Positions 1-7,853 of a stretch of DNA of 10,811 nt are shown piece after piece. A program made the position numbers and the translations under genes. Source of the stretch: an uncultured Bacteroidota bacterium. Lineage in GTDB: Bacteria > Bacteroidota > Bacteroidia > Chitinophagales > Chitinophagaceae. The notes beneath the pieces are model-generated. The model was given only the letters and a program-made list of their open reading frames with translations, had not been told where the DNA came from and did no database searches. Location: positions 1 through 10,811 of the forward strand of contig CAINOM010000259.1 in assembly GCA_903851455.1 (NCBI GenBank). The letters are read 5' to 3'. Within the stretch, counting starts at the first letter, position 1; the number at the start of each line of letters is the position of its first letter.

Positions 1-700
1 CACAGAGAGCCAGGACTGGGCCGAAATGCTGATGCGCATGTATCGCATGTACGGAGAGAAGCAGGGCTGGAAAGTGAGCGAAGTGGACGTGCAATATGGA
101 GATGGCGCAGGTATAAAACAAGCAACTCTTGAGTTTGACGGAGCTTTCGCCTATGGCCTGCTGAAGGCTGAGAGCGGCGTGCATCGCCTTGTGCGCATAT
201 CACCATTTGACTCAAATGCGCGCAGGCATACATCATTTGCCTCCGTGTTTGTGTATCCGCTGATAGATGATACCATAGATATACAGGTAAGCCCGGCCGA
301 TGTGGAATGGGCGTTCTTCAGGTCTGGTGGTTCCGGTGGGCAGAATGTGAACAAGGTGGAGACTGCAGTGCGTTTGAAGCACATACCGAGTGGCATAATC
401 GTTGAGTGCCAGATAGCGAGAACACAAGGCGAGAACCGCGAAAAGGCAATGACCATGCTGAAAAGCCGGCTCTATGAAGAAGAACTACGCAAACGACAGG
501 AAGTGCTGAATGCAACCAACTCTAATAAGAAAAAAATAGAGTGGGGGTCACAGATACGTTCCTATGTATTCCATCCTTATAAGATGATAAAAGATCACCG
601 CACAGATTATGAGGTGGGTAATGTGCAGCCGGTGATGGATGGCGAGCTGGATGATTTTATTAAAGCATACCTGATGATGGTGAATGCACCTGAAGACTAA
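1..700 (+). CDS. prfB: Peptide chain release factor 2 (5' truncated by window edge)
   Basis: Class I release factor that recognises UGA and UAA at the ribosomal A site and triggers hydrolysis of peptidyl-tRNA. The reading frame is open from base 2 (T-E-S-Q-D-W-A-E-M, a hallmark RF2 stretch) to the TAA at 698-700, giving the last 232 residues of a protein usually about 365 long. The stop-codon recognition tripeptide SPF is encoded at 200-208; it separates RF2 from RF1, which has PxT. The catalytic GGQ motif is at 335-343 within a typical [11 protein letters not shown] context. The C-terminal end is also family-like. The N-terminal domain and the region that holds the programmed +1 frameshift in many prfB genes lie outside the window, so autoregulation cannot be judged. 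The methionine codon at base 26 is internal, not the start. Confidence 0.97.
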   Translation, partial: TESQDWAEMLMRMYRMYGEKQGWKVSEVDVQYGDGAGIKQATLEFDGAFAYGLLKAESGVHRLVRISPFDSNARRHTSFASVFVYPLIDDTIDIQVSPADVEWAFFRSGGSGGQNVNKVETAVRLKHIPSGIIVECQIARTQGENREKAMTMLKSRLYEEELRKRQEVLNATNSNKKKIEWGSQIRSYVFHPYKMIKDHRTDYEVGNVQPVMDGELDDFIKAYLMMVNAPED

Positions 701-721
701 GCCTGTCTGTGAAAGGAAGGT

Positions 722-772
722 ATGAAGCGGGAAATAATTGAACCTATATTTTTGAAAGAGCTCGTGATTTGA
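722..772 (+). CDS. Possible 16-residue leader ORF
   Basis: A small open frame (M-K-R-E-I-I-E-P-I-F-L-K-E-L-V-I, stop TGA at 770-772) begins 2 nt after a strong purine tract, AAAGGAAGG at 712-720, and ends 4 nt before the ATG of the ABC exporter. The purine tract is unusual in this window, where other genes lack a Shine-Dalgarno-like site. It could be a translated leader coupled to the exporter. Against this, it overlaps the putative -7 promoter element at 747-754, so a transcript started there would not contain it; it would have to be read from prfB. So short a frame can easily arise by chance. Confidence 0.2.
   Translation: MKREIIEPIFLKELVI
747..754 (+). promoter_or_regulatory. Putative Bacteroidota -7 promoter element for the ABC exporter
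   Basis: TATTTTTG matches the Bacteroidota -7 consensus TAnnTTTG at every fixed position and lies 22 nt upstream of the exporter ATG, which would give a short leader of roughly 16 nt. No TTG is present at the expected distance for the -33 element (about 17-23 nt upstream), so the call rests on one half only. Confidence 0.35.
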
Positions 773-776
773 GTTT

Positions 777-2546
777 ATGGCAGAGAAAGTGGTAAAGAAA
801 GTATTTGACCTTAAGTTGTTGCGGCGTATTTTTTCCTTTACCCGCCCGTACAGGAGCACTTTGTACCTGGCCATGGCATTAGCGATTGTACTGGCTGCGA
901 TATCACCACTGCGGCCATACCTGATGCAGCGTTCGGTCGATCTGTATGTGGCAACTAAAGACATGAATGGCCTTTTGCGCCTCGGTGTTCAGATACTTGT
1001 TATTCTTTTGGTGGAAAGTGTGCTGCGCTTCTGGTTTACCTACCGCACCAACTGGCTGGGGCAAACCGTTGTGAACGATATGCGGAACGGTGTATTCAAA
1101 AAGGTTCTTTTCCAGAATATCTCTTATTACGACCGCACACCCATCGGCACGCTCACTACGCGTACCATCAATGACATAGAAGCGATCAACGATGTTTTCT
1201 CTGAGGGCATTATTTCTATTGTCGCAGATATACTCACGATCATTGCTATCATGGTAGTGATGACCATCACCGACTGGCGGCTCACGCTGGCTTGCCTGGC
1301 TACGTTTCCCCTGCTCATTCTGGCCACATGGTGGTTCAAAGAGGCCGTGAACAAATCATTTCAACGGGTGAGGAATGCGGTCGCGGCGCTCAATGCTTTT
1401 GTCCAGGAGCATCTCACGGGCATGTACATTGTGCAGGCATTCGCGGCCGAAGAGCGCGAAGCAGGCAAGTTTGATGAGATAAATACGGAGCACCGCAATG
1501 CCAACATCAAGGGGATATTCGCTTATTCTGTTTTCTTCCCCATCGTAGAGATCGTCCTGGCATGTTCCTTAGGCTTGCTGGTGTGGTACGGTGTCACACG
1601 CATACTTCACTATCAGTGCTCCATAGGCGTTATCATCTCCTTCTACATGTACCTCAACCTTTTGTTTCGCCCGCTTAGGATGATGGCGGATAAATTTAAC
1701 GTGCTGCAAATGGGCATTATTGCCGCTGAGCGTGTATTTACAGTATTAGATAGTGATGAATTTCTTACGAACAACGGAACACTGCAGGCCGATAAGATCA
1801 AAGGAGATGTCGCCTTCAAAGATGTCCATTTTAGTTACAAGCCCGGCTCTCCGGTGCTAAAGGGCATATCTTTTAACCTGGAAGCAGGGAAGACACTCGC
1901 CGTGGTCGGGCACACTGGTGCAGGCAAGACCTCGCTCATCAGCATCCTCAACCGATTATATGAAATAGAAAGCGGCTCTATAGTGATAGATGGCCACGAA
2001 CTGCATGATTACGATATCTATAGTTTGCGCAGCCACATCGGCATTGTGTTGCAGGATGTATTCCTTTTCTCCGGTACAATAGCGGATAACATCACGTTGC
2101 GCAATCCCGACATTCCGCGCGCGAAAGTGGAAGAAGTATCAAAAATGCTGGGTATCCATGAGTTCATTATGCGGCTGCCCGGAGGCTATGACTTTGACGT
2201 GATGGAGCGCGGCAATACTTTGTCGCAGGGGCAGCGCCAGTTGCTGTCCTTTGCGCGCGCGCTGCTATATGATCCGCGCATATTGGTGCTTGATGAGGCT
2301 ACGTCTTCGGTGGACAGCGAAAGCGAGCAATTGATACAATATGCTATAGATACGCTGATCAAGGGCCGCACCTCTATTGTCATTGCCCATCGCCTTTCTA
2401 CCATCCGCAAGGCCAATGAGATCATAGTTATGGACCATGGCGTAATACTGGAACGTGGCAATCATGCTTCGCTGATCGAAGACCGGGGCGCTTACTATAA
2501 CCTTTACACCGCCGTAGAGCAGATGAGAGAGAAAGAAGTGTTATAG
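777..2546 (+). CDS. ABC exporter half-transporter, fused membrane and ATPase domains (MsbA/multidrug type)
   Basis: Inner-membrane ATP-driven exporter of the type IV (ABCB/MsbA-like) class, 589 residues, working as a homo- or heterodimer. Residues about 20-330 form the six-helix transmembrane domain. The nucleotide-binding domain follows: Walker A GHTGAGKTS at 378-386, Q-loop glutamine Q426, signature LSQGQ at 482-486, Walker B with D506-E507, D-loop S-S-V-D just after, and switch histidine H538. All catalytic residues are present, so it should be an active ATPase. The signature LSQGQ instead of LSGGQ is common in this subfamily. The start is the first ATG after the in-frame TGA at 765-767. 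It follows prfB after 76 nt and converges on the MFS gene with only 25 nt between stops. The substrate (lipid, drug or peptide) cannot be told from sequence. A second half-transporter is not present beside it, so a homodimer is the simpler guess. Confidence 0.93.
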   Translation: MAEKVVKKVFDLKLLRRIFSFTRPYRSTLYLAMALAIVLAAISPLRPYLMQRSVDLYVATKDMNGLLRLGVQILVILLVESVLRFWFTYRTNWLGQTVVNDMRNGVFKKVLFQNISYYDRTPIGTLTTRTINDIEAINDVFSEGIISIVADILTIIAIMVVMTITDWRLTLACLATFPLLILATWWFKEAVNKSFQRVRNAVAALNAFVQEHLTGMYIVQAFAAEEREAGKFDEINTEHRNANIKGIFAYSVFFPIVEIVLACSLGLLVWYGVTRILHYQCSIGVIISFYMYLNLLFRPLRMMADKFNVLQMGIIAAERVFTVLDSDEFLTNNGTLQADKIKGDVAFKDVHFSYKPGSPVLKGISFNLEAGKTLAVVGHTGAGKTSLISILNRLYEIESGSIVIDGHELHDYDIYSLRSHIGIVLQDVFLFSGTIADNITLRNPDIPRAKVEEVSKMLGIHEFIMRLPGGYDFDVMERGNTLSQGQRQLLSFARALLYDPRILVLDEATSSVDSESEQLIQYAIDTLIKGRTSIVIAHRLSTIRKANEIIVMDHGVILERGNHASLIEDRGAYYNLYTAVEQMREKEVL

Positions 2547-2571
2547 ACCACCTTTGAGCTACTCGGCATCT

Positions 2572-3816
2572 CTAAACCACTTTTTCCTGCAATTTTATCT
2601 TCACCATCGCACTTACACGGTATAGAAGGAAGACGCCCACAACAGATATGCCCACCATTACATAACCAAGTGTAGGGTAGTGTTCCAATGGGCTGGATTT
2701 GTCTTTCTGAACCACGATCAGTCCCGCAACTGCCGCAGCGACACCGCCTGCTATTTGCTGCAGCGATGAGTTGACGCTCATGAATGCACCTCGGTCCTGC
2801 ATATCCGGTACCCCGGTAACCAGAGCAGTAGATGGCACCATGCGGCTCATGATGCCCATCATCATCAGCACATTCAGGATCATCACCAGCCAGAGGGGCG
2901 TCACAGAAAGATGAGTGTATATCACCACCATGATCATCATCCACAGCGACGCTATTGCAAACAGCTTGAATTTATCTACTTTGTCACTAAGCTTTCCCAC
3001 CAGCGGCATAATAATGAGTGAACTGACGCCCGATACCATAAACAAGGGGACCAATTGTTCCTGTGTTATATGCAGATTATTAATGGAAAATGCAGAGCCG
3101 AACGGCATCATCATGAATCCTCCAATGGACAGCAAAGCTGTTGCGGTGAAGGCCACCCGGTAGTCCTTCTTCGCCACTGTGTGCAGCAGATGCCCCAGCG
3201 GATTACGGTCGCTTTGTAACGTAAGGTGTTTGGTCACCGGTTGTAATTTTACCAGTATCATTATCCAGGTGACTCCGGCTATTACCGCTACCATAACAAA
3301 AGGCGCCTGCCAGCCCCATAGGTTGGCGAAGTGCAGGCTGATGGGAATGCCCAGTACCTGGCTGGCCCCGAAGCCCATTTGAATAAACCCCATTACCCGC
3401 CCACGGTGGTGGATATCGAACAGGTCGGTCATAATAGCCATGGAAATTGAGCCGATAACACCGCCGAACAAACCGGTAATGACGCGGGCTGCTATGAGCA
3501 GCGGGTAAGTTGTCGCCACACTGCAGAATACAGTGCCCACAATAAACCCAATATAGAAAAATAACAACAGCTTTTTGCGGTCAAAACGATCTGCGAAACC
3601 TGCCGTGAGCAAGCCGGAAATGCCGGCGCTGAATGCATAAGCCGACACTGCCAGTCCAAACTGCGCTGGCTTGAGCGTAAGCGATTTCATGAGCATATCA
3701 CCAAGTGGAGACATTACCATGAAGTCCAGGATCACCGAAAATTGGGTGGCCGCCAATATGAATATGACAAATTTTTGGTAAGACGAGAATGGGATCTTCG
3801 TAGAATCTTGTTTCAT
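2572..3816 (-). CDS. MFS transporter, 12-TM, DHA1-like efflux type
   Basis: Inner-membrane secondary transporter of the major facilitator superfamily, 414 residues. It shows about twelve hydrophobic segments split by a longer basic cytoplasmic loop near residues 190-215. The loop between helices 2 and 3 carries the family motif A, GFADRFDRKK at residues 73-82. TM1 contains an aspartate in V-I-L-D-F-M-V-M-S-P-L-G-D (D31), and TM4 has R-V-I-T-G-L-F-G-G, like drug or sugar efflux carriers of the DHA1 group. Start ATG is at 3816 with a short polar N-terminus before TM1. It converges on the ABC exporter and is divergent from the glycosyltransferase, with 168 nt between the divergent starts. The substrate is not predictable; efflux of a metabolite or drug is the usual role of such genes. 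I see no hairpin with a T-tract after its TAG stop. Confidence 0.9.
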   Translation of the reverse strand: MKQDSTKIPFSSYQKFVIFILAATQFSVILDFMVMSPLGDMLMKSLTLKPAQFGLAVSAYAFSAGISGLLTAGFADRFDRKKLLLFFYIGFIVGTVFCSVATTYPLLIAARVITGLFGGVIGSISMAIMTDLFDIHHRGRVMGFIQMGFGASQVLGIPISLHFANLWGWQAPFVMVAVIAGVTWIMILVKLQPVTKHLTLQSDRNPLGHLLHTVAKKDYRVAFTATALLSIGGFMMMPFGSAFSINNLHITQEQLVPLFMVSGVSSLIIMPLVGKLSDKVDKFKLFAIASLWMMIMVVIYTHLSVTPLWLVMILNVLMMMGIMSRMVPSTALVTGVPDMQDRGAFMSVNSSLQQIAGGVAAAVAGLIVVQKDKSSPLEHYPTLGYVMVGISVVGVFLLYRVSAMVKIKLQEKVV

Positions 3817-3861
3817 GGTTAGAATTATTGGGGGACAATAGTAAGCTGTTCGCTTGAAGGT

Positions 3862-3891
3862 TTAAATTATTTATTTATGCACATTGGACAA
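3862..3891 (-). promoter_or_regulatory. Weak candidate promoter for the MFS gene
   Basis: Read on the minus strand, TTG (3891-3889) is followed after 19 nt by TAATTTAA (3869-3862), which resembles the Bacteroidota TTG-N19-TAnnTTTG layout but misses the last two consensus positions. It lies 45 nt upstream of the MFS start. The region is AT-rich, so a chance match is quite possible. Confidence 0.2.
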
Positions 3892-3984
3892 TATAATTGG
3901 TGAGATAACCGTTGACCAGTCGTGTTGCGACGATAGCGATAAACCGCTGAATACCTTACTGAAAACAGTTAAATTGCGGTTGAA

Positions 3985-5109
3985 ATGAAACTGGCTTTCG
4001 TACAGGATTGGTTTAACGCAAATGGCGGCGCAGAGAAAGTAGCGGGCAGTATACTTGATATTTACGAAAAGGAAGACGTTACTATTTACGCCTTGTTCGA
4101 CCGCTTTTCACCGGCAGCCAGGAAAGCAATACTTAATAACCGTCCCTTAAAGACTTCCTTGCTCCAATACGTTCCTTTTATTTCAAAAGTGTATCGCTAT
4201 TTCCTGCCGGTGATGCCATGGCTCATGAAGCGGTTCAACCTGCGGGGATACGATTTGATTATTTCTACCTCTCATGCCGTTGCCAAGGGTTTCCGAAGTG
4301 ATCCGGCCACGCTAAATATCTGTTACTGCCATACGCCGTTGCGCCCTATCTGGGATATGTACGATGATTATGCTGCCGCACACACGCTTGGTAAGTCGGC
4401 TCTGTATGCACGGTTTGTGAAATGGCTGCGCAGGTGGGACGTAGCCTCTGCGAATAGTGTTCATTATTTCATCGCTAACTCTAAGCACATACAGCAGCGC
4501 ATAGCAAACAGTTATGGCCGAGAATCAGTGGTCATTTACCCTCCCGTGCGAACCAGTAAATTTACACTCAATGAGTCGCCGCGCAAGGATTATTACCTAT
4601 GTATGGGCCGGTTTGTGCCCTACAAAAAGATCGATATGGTCATCCGCGCGTTTCAGCAAATACCGGATAAGCAGTTGATATTAATAGGGGAGGGATGGGG
4701 AACCAAAGAGTTTAACCAGATGCTGAAAGATCATTCCAATATTCAGTGGCTGGGTTATCAGCGCGATGAAGATATGATACGATATATGCAGGAAGCAAAA
4801 GCCTGTATCTTCGCCGCAAAAGAAGATTTCGGGATAATGTGTGTGGAAGCCCAGGCATGCGGCACACCGGTACTCGCCCTTGATTATGGCGGATACCGCG
4901 AAACGGTAATTGACGGAATAAGTGGTTATCTATTCCCTGATCAGACTGAGGAAAGTATAATAGATGGAGTAACTAAATTTGAGCGTCAGCCATTGACCGC
5001 TCATGCCGCGATCCGGCAAAACTCATTGCGGTTCTCGGAGGAGCGATTCAAAGAGGAGTTCAGGAATTTTGTATCGGTCGCAATGAAGGAATTTTATATA
5101 AACAAATGA
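3985..5109 (+). CDS. Glycosyltransferase, GT4 type, GT-B fold
   Basis: Cytoplasmic or membrane-associated glycosyltransferase, 374 residues, predicted to move a sugar from a nucleotide-sugar donor to a growing surface glycan. The N-terminal acceptor domain has the glycine-rich GGAEKV at residues 14-19, S-H-A-V-A-K-G-F near 96-103 and [11 protein letters not shown] near 113-123; this pattern is typical of WbaZ-like mannosyltransferases. The C-terminal donor-binding domain has G-R-F-V-P-Y-K-K at 208-215 and the E-x7-E motif (E280 and E288) of retaining GT4 enzymes, followed by A-C-G-T-P-V. Both halves and the key residues are present. The stop TGA at 5107-5109 overlaps the ATG of the next gene, pointing to translational coupling with the O-antigen ligase-like protein. 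The sugar is unknown; mannose is only a guess from the WbaZ resemblance. Confidence 0.9.
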   Translation: MKLAFVQDWFNANGGAEKVAGSILDIYEKEDVTIYALFDRFSPAARKAILNNRPLKTSLLQYVPFISKVYRYFLPVMPWLMKRFNLRGYDLIISTSHAVAKGFRSDPATLNICYCHTPLRPIWDMYDDYAAAHTLGKSALYARFVKWLRRWDVASANSVHYFIANSKHIQQRIANSYGRESVVIYPPVRTSKFTLNESPRKDYYLCMGRFVPYKKIDMVIRAFQQIPDKQLILIGEGWGTKEFNQMLKDHSNIQWLGYQRDEDMIRYMQEAKACIFAAKEDFGIMCVEAQACGTPVLALDYGGYRETVIDGISGYLFPDQTEESIIDGVTKFERQPLTAHAAIRQNSLRFSEERFKEEFRNFVSVAMKEFYINK

Positions 5110-6386
5110 TGAAACCACGTTCCAAAGGTGAAGATGTACTACCAGGCATAGGTCCTTTAGGGGTTTGGGCCAATGTGGATACCTATGCGGCGCGGGTGCT
5201 GATGTTGTCGTTTTTCCTTCCCGAGAAACTTCAGTCGTTGGCGGTCATGGCCACGGGTCTGTATTTTGTGGTGCGTACCTACCGTTCAAAAGAACCTGTG
5301 GCATCGGCCAATTACTGGTGGGCGCTTGTCATTGGGAGTATCTATCTGCTGTACCTGTTTTCCATACCGTTCACTCCGCAGCAATACAAGCCTTTCCTGT
5401 CGCTTCTTTGCCAGCGCAAAGCTTCTTTATTGCTTATGCCATTTGCCTTCGCCATTATTGCCCAGTCATACGGGGCTGTCATTGCCGGCGAGTTTATGTA
5501 CTTTGTTTATGGCTGCTTGGTTAGTTGTCTCGTAGGGAATGCAGATTTTGTTTATCATGTCTGGCGGCTTAAAGAGGGAATACATGACCTCTCTCATGTG
5601 CAATACCGGGTGATGTTTGAGCGCAGCACGGGTATACACCCTACTTATATGGGAGTGTTCCTTGCCTTTTCCGTATGTATCTCCTTATTTATGACGCCTT
5701 TCAGGAGTGTTATAAAATATACGCTTGTTTACCTGCTGCTAATATTTCTTCTTGCCCTGCTGGCAAAGTCACCGCTGATCGCCCTGGCCGTTATTTTTGT
5801 TCACTATGCTTTTGTTCGGCGCAGAACATTGTACCAGTACAAGCTTCTTTTTCTTGGATTGTTTGCTTCAGTCGGCGCTGCTTGTTTTTTTATACCGTTC
5901 GTCGGGCAGCGGCTTAGAGAAGTGCTGCAATTTGCAGGCGTAGGTAAACCAGGCAATGTGTCGGAAAACTCGGTGTACGTGCGTAAGCTGATATGGAATG
6001 TAGATACTGATCTGATCAGGCAGTATTGGCTTACCGGCGTTGGTCCGGGCCGTATACTGCATATGCTGCACGAGCGTTACTTTTTCTTTACTGTGGCCAG
6101 CCATTTTTCCATTGGTTACCTGGATCCGCATAATGAGTATTTTTCTGAGTGGCTTTGCTTTGGTGTATTAGGTATTGCTCTGTTATTGGCAGTATTGGTT
6201 GTGCATTTCGCGAAAGCGTTCGCCACAAAGAACCACCTTTATTCGTACCTGCTCCTTATTTTGTGTATCACATTTTCTACAGAAACGGTGCTATCCCGGC
6301 AGGCTGGGGTATTGTTCTTTGCCGTTTTCACGTCGCTGTTTTTCTTTTATTGCACCGCACCAGCAGCGCGCCGCCGTAACGTTTAA
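5106..6386 (+). CDS. O-antigen ligase / Wzy-like polymerase family membrane protein
   Basis: Polytopic inner-membrane protein, 426 residues, with about ten to twelve hydrophobic segments. Members of the O-antigen ligase superfamily either join a lipid-linked glycan to lipid A core (WaaL) or polymerise repeat units (Wzy) on the periplasmic side. Seen here are S-T-G-I-H-P-T-Y near residues 174-181, a periplasmic-type loop with a conserved arginine (R293), G-V-G-P-G at 311-315, and D-P-H-N-E-Y-F-S-E at 340-348, which corresponds to the H-N-x-Y/F signature of the Wzy_C domain. Sequence alone cannot separate ligase from polymerase. ATG 5106 overlaps the glycosyltransferase stop by 4 nt (a second ATG follows directly), so the two are very likely one operon. 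No flippase, chain-length regulator or sugar nucleotide gene is in view. The stop TAA lies inside a GTTTAAAC palindrome at 6381-6388, with no recognisable terminator. Confidence 0.85.
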   Translation: MMKPRSKGEDVLPGIGPLGVWANVDTYAARVLMLSFFLPEKLQSLAVMATGLYFVVRTYRSKEPVASANYWWALVIGSIYLLYLFSIPFTPQQYKPFLSLLCQRKASLLLMPFAFAIIAQSYGAVIAGEFMYFVYGCLVSCLVGNADFVYHVWRLKEGIHDLSHVQYRVMFERSTGIHPTYMGVFLAFSVCISLFMTPFRSVIKYTLVYLLLIFLLALLAKSPLIALAVIFVHYAFVRRRTLYQYKLLFLGLFASVGAACFFIPFVGQRLREVLQFAGVGKPGNVSENSVYVRKLIWNVDTDLIRQYWLTGVGPGRILHMLHERYFFFTVASHFSIGYLDPHNEYFSEWLCFGVLGIALLLAVLVVHFAKAFATKNHLYSYLLLILCITFSTETVLSRQAGVLFFAVFTSLFFFYCTAPAARRRNV

Positions 6387-6443
6387 ACAGTTACAGTTGA
6401 TTTACGCACGTTTACAAAAATGCCCTGTGGTTCAGCCCGATTT

Positions 6444-6468
6444 ATGTATTATGATACATGTATTGTAT
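6444..6468. promoter_or_regulatory. Overlapping palindromes upstream of the LytTR gene (candidate operator)
   Basis: ATGTAT (6444-6449), a 4-nt spacer and ATACAT (6454-6459) form a perfect inverted repeat. The right arm is also the left half of a second palindrome, ATACATGTAT (6454-6463). TGTAT recurs at 6459-6463 and 6464-6468, giving four half-sites in 25 nt. A -7-like TATATTTA follows at 6468-6475, though I find no matching TTG upstream. An operator overlapping the promoter of the response regulator gene, 52 nt before its ATG, would fit; this is inference from symmetry. Confidence 0.35.
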
Positions 6469-6519
6469 ATATTTATCCGGGAGTAAAGCGTCTACACTAT
6501 CATTAAATTCCTTGCACCT

Positions 6520-7263
6520 ATGATCAAGGCGGTAATAATCGATGATGAACAAAAGAACATCTCCATGCTTAGCGGCCTGCTCCGCGATTATTGTCCGCAG
6601 GTGCAGCTTGTGGGCAGCGCTCACAACGCCGCCACCGGTAAGAAGTTGATCGAAGAAACAAAGCCGCAACTGGTATTCCTCGATGTTGAAATGCCATATG
6701 GCAGTGGGTTTGATCTGCTCAGGTCTATGCCTGGCCTGGAAGCGGAAGTTGTATTCATTACTGCGTTCGATCAGTATGCACTAAATGCATTTCGTTATGC
6801 CGCGCTTGATTACCTGCTGAAACCTGTGAATATTGAGCAGCTTCAGGATGCTGTACATCGCGCCGGCCAGCGGGTAAAAGAAAAGAGCATCACAGCCAAC
6901 TATGACCTGCTGCTTAGTAACCTGGATGAGAAGGATACTTTTAAAAAGTCAATCGCTTTAAACGATAAAGGGCAGCAGCACATAGTGCCCCTGGCGGACA
7001 TCCTCTACATTATTGCAGACGGCAGTTATACTCATATTTACACCGTAAAGCGCTCCTACGTTACCACCAGGAATTTGAAGGACTTTGAGCAGATATTTCC
7101 ACCCGATATTTTTTGCCGTATCCACCATGGCCACCTCGTGAACAAAGCGCAGATAGATAAGGTGCAGAAGGGTAGGGGCGGCCTTGTTATTATGAAGGAC
7201 GGTAAGCAACTCGAAATAGCCGTGCGTAGAAAGGAGGAGTTTATGAAAATGCTTCACCGTTAA
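6520..7263 (+). CDS. LytTR-family two-component response regulator
   Basis: Cytoplasmic transcription regulator, 247 residues, with an N-terminal receiver domain (about 1-120) and a C-terminal LytTR DNA-binding domain (about 145-246). Receiver residues are complete: acidic pair D8-D9, phosphoacceptor D55 in L-V-F-L-D-V-E-M-P, T81 and K101 of the K-P motif. The LytTR part shows I-L-Y-I-I-A-D-G-S-Y-T-H-I, the loop T-T-R-N-L-K-D-F, and F-C-R-I-H-H-G-H-L-V-N, all standard for AlgR/AgrA/LytR regulators. The partner is normally a LytS/YehU-type histidine kinase, but none is present on either side in the window, so it is an orphan locally. Its neighbours (envelope glycan genes upstream, a lipoprotein downstream) are possible targets but nothing shows this directly. 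Start ATG 6520 gives the canonical M-I-K-A-V-I-I-D-D-E beginning. Confidence 0.95.
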   Translation: MIKAVIIDDEQKNISMLSGLLRDYCPQVQLVGSAHNAATGKKLIEETKPQLVFLDVEMPYGSGFDLLRSMPGLEAEVVFITAFDQYALNAFRYAALDYLLKPVNIEQLQDAVHRAGQRVKEKSITANYDLLLSNLDEKDTFKKSIALNDKGQQHIVPLADILYIIADGSYTHIYTVKRSYVTTRNLKDFEQIFPPDIFCRIHHGHLVNKAQIDKVQKGRGGLVIMKDGKQLEIAVRRKEEFMKMLHR

Positions 7264-7278
7264 GGAGGCCACAGTAGC

Positions 7279-7316
7279 AAAAAAAAGGTACACGCCTGCA
7301 AAACACTCGGTGCAGG
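7279..7316 (-). terminator. Hairpin with T-tract on the minus strand
   Basis: CCTGCA (7295-7300) and TGCAGG (7311-7316) can pair across a 10-nt loop. Read on the minus strand the stem is followed within 8 nt by eight T residues (complement of A7279-7286). This resembles an intrinsic terminator for leftward transcription, but no minus-strand gene lies just to the right. On the plus strand it only supplies a hairpin after the LytTR gene without a T-tract. The stem is short and the call is weak. Confidence 0.2.
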
Positions 7317-7327
7317 GCTCATTACGA

Positions 7328-7359
7328 TTAGTTTATTTCGCTTTTGAAATTTAAACTAA
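7328..7359 (+). promoter_or_regulatory. Hairpin just upstream of the lipoprotein start codon
   Basis: TTAGTTTA (7328-7335) and TAAACTAA (7352-7359) are perfect complements, and TTTC (7336-7339) pairs with GAAA (7346-7349) inside them, leaving a 6-nt loop and a 2-nt bulge at 7350-7351. The 12-pair stem ends 6 nt before the lipoprotein ATG at 7366. It may act at RNA level by controlling ribosome access, or as DNA operator symmetry. There is no T-tract after it, so it is not an intrinsic terminator. Confidence 0.4.
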
Positions 7360-7365
7360 ACGATC

Positions 7366-7818
7366 ATGACACAAGAAATCAACAGTAGTTTCGTCGGCAG
7401 GACAATGGTACTTACTGCCATTTTATTTTTCATGGTTGCCGCTCATTGGTCCTGCACAAAACCAGGTGACAGTACGCCTGCCAATCAAAAATTTATCGGC
7501 ACATTCAATGGAAATGACTGTAACGGGAATCCGGCAACCGTTATGATCATCTCCGGAGGTAATAACAATACCGTGTTTCTGCCAAGTAACCTTGGCGCCG
7601 GATCATGCAACAAGGGTTTTAACCTGGTGGGCACTGTTAGCGGTAATAACCTTACGTTTTCCAGCCAGGTATTCACAGATGCCTGTGGTACGGTGACTGC
7701 CACGATCAGCGGTGGCGGATCCATCAGCGGGAATACGATATCGATGAATCTGACAAACGTTGAAGTCGCCTCCGGCGGTACACAGACCGTCTCCAATTGT
7801 TTCACCGGCACAAAATAG
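7366..7818 (+). CDS. Small secreted lipoprotein, beta-rich, function unknown
   Basis: A 150-residue predicted lipoprotein. A hydrophobic signal segment (residues 14-28) leads to the lipobox A-H-W-S-C, with C30 as the expected lipidated residue after cleavage by signal peptidase II. The mature part is rich in Gly, Asn, Thr and Ser with alternating strand-like stretches such as G-T-V-S-G-N-N-L-T-F and G-S-I-S-G-N-T-I-S-M, suggesting a small beta-sandwich or beta-barrel. Four more cysteines (C52, C81, C107, C145) could form two disulfides in the periplasm or outside the cell. ATG 7366 gives a rather long polar N-terminus; the in-frame ATG at 7405 (M14) would give a more classical 17-residue signal and is a fair alternative. 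It has its own upstream hairpin and a downstream terminator, so it is probably a single-gene transcript. I do not recognise a named family. Confidence 0.8.
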   Translation: MTQEINSSFVGRTMVLTAILFFMVAAHWSCTKPGDSTPANQKFIGTFNGNDCNGNPATVMIISGGNNNTVFLPSNLGAGSCNKGFNLVGTVSGNNLTFSSQVFTDACGTVTATISGGGSISGNTISMNLTNVEVASGGTQTVSNCFTGTK

Positions 7819-7853
7819 CAGCTGCCCCTATCCCTTTTTCATTTTTGGATACG

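Noticed and set aside
548..964. 138-residue minus-strand open frame across the prfB end and exporter start
   Set aside because: It runs antisense to two well supported genes and shows no recognisable motif.
2547..2571. Bidirectional terminator between the convergent ABC and MFS genes
   Set aside because: The 25-nt gap and the flanking bases contain no stem of useful length followed by a T-tract on either strand.
2504..2944. 146-residue minus-strand open frame overlapping the MFS gene
   Set aside because: It lies in another frame of the MFS gene, with no hydrophobic or domain pattern of its own; the overlapping MFS frame is clearly real.
6376..6394. GTAAC/GTTAC stem with inner GTTTAAAC palindrome as terminator of the ligase gene
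   Set aside because: The stem has only five pairs, overlaps the stop codon, and has no T-tract after it.
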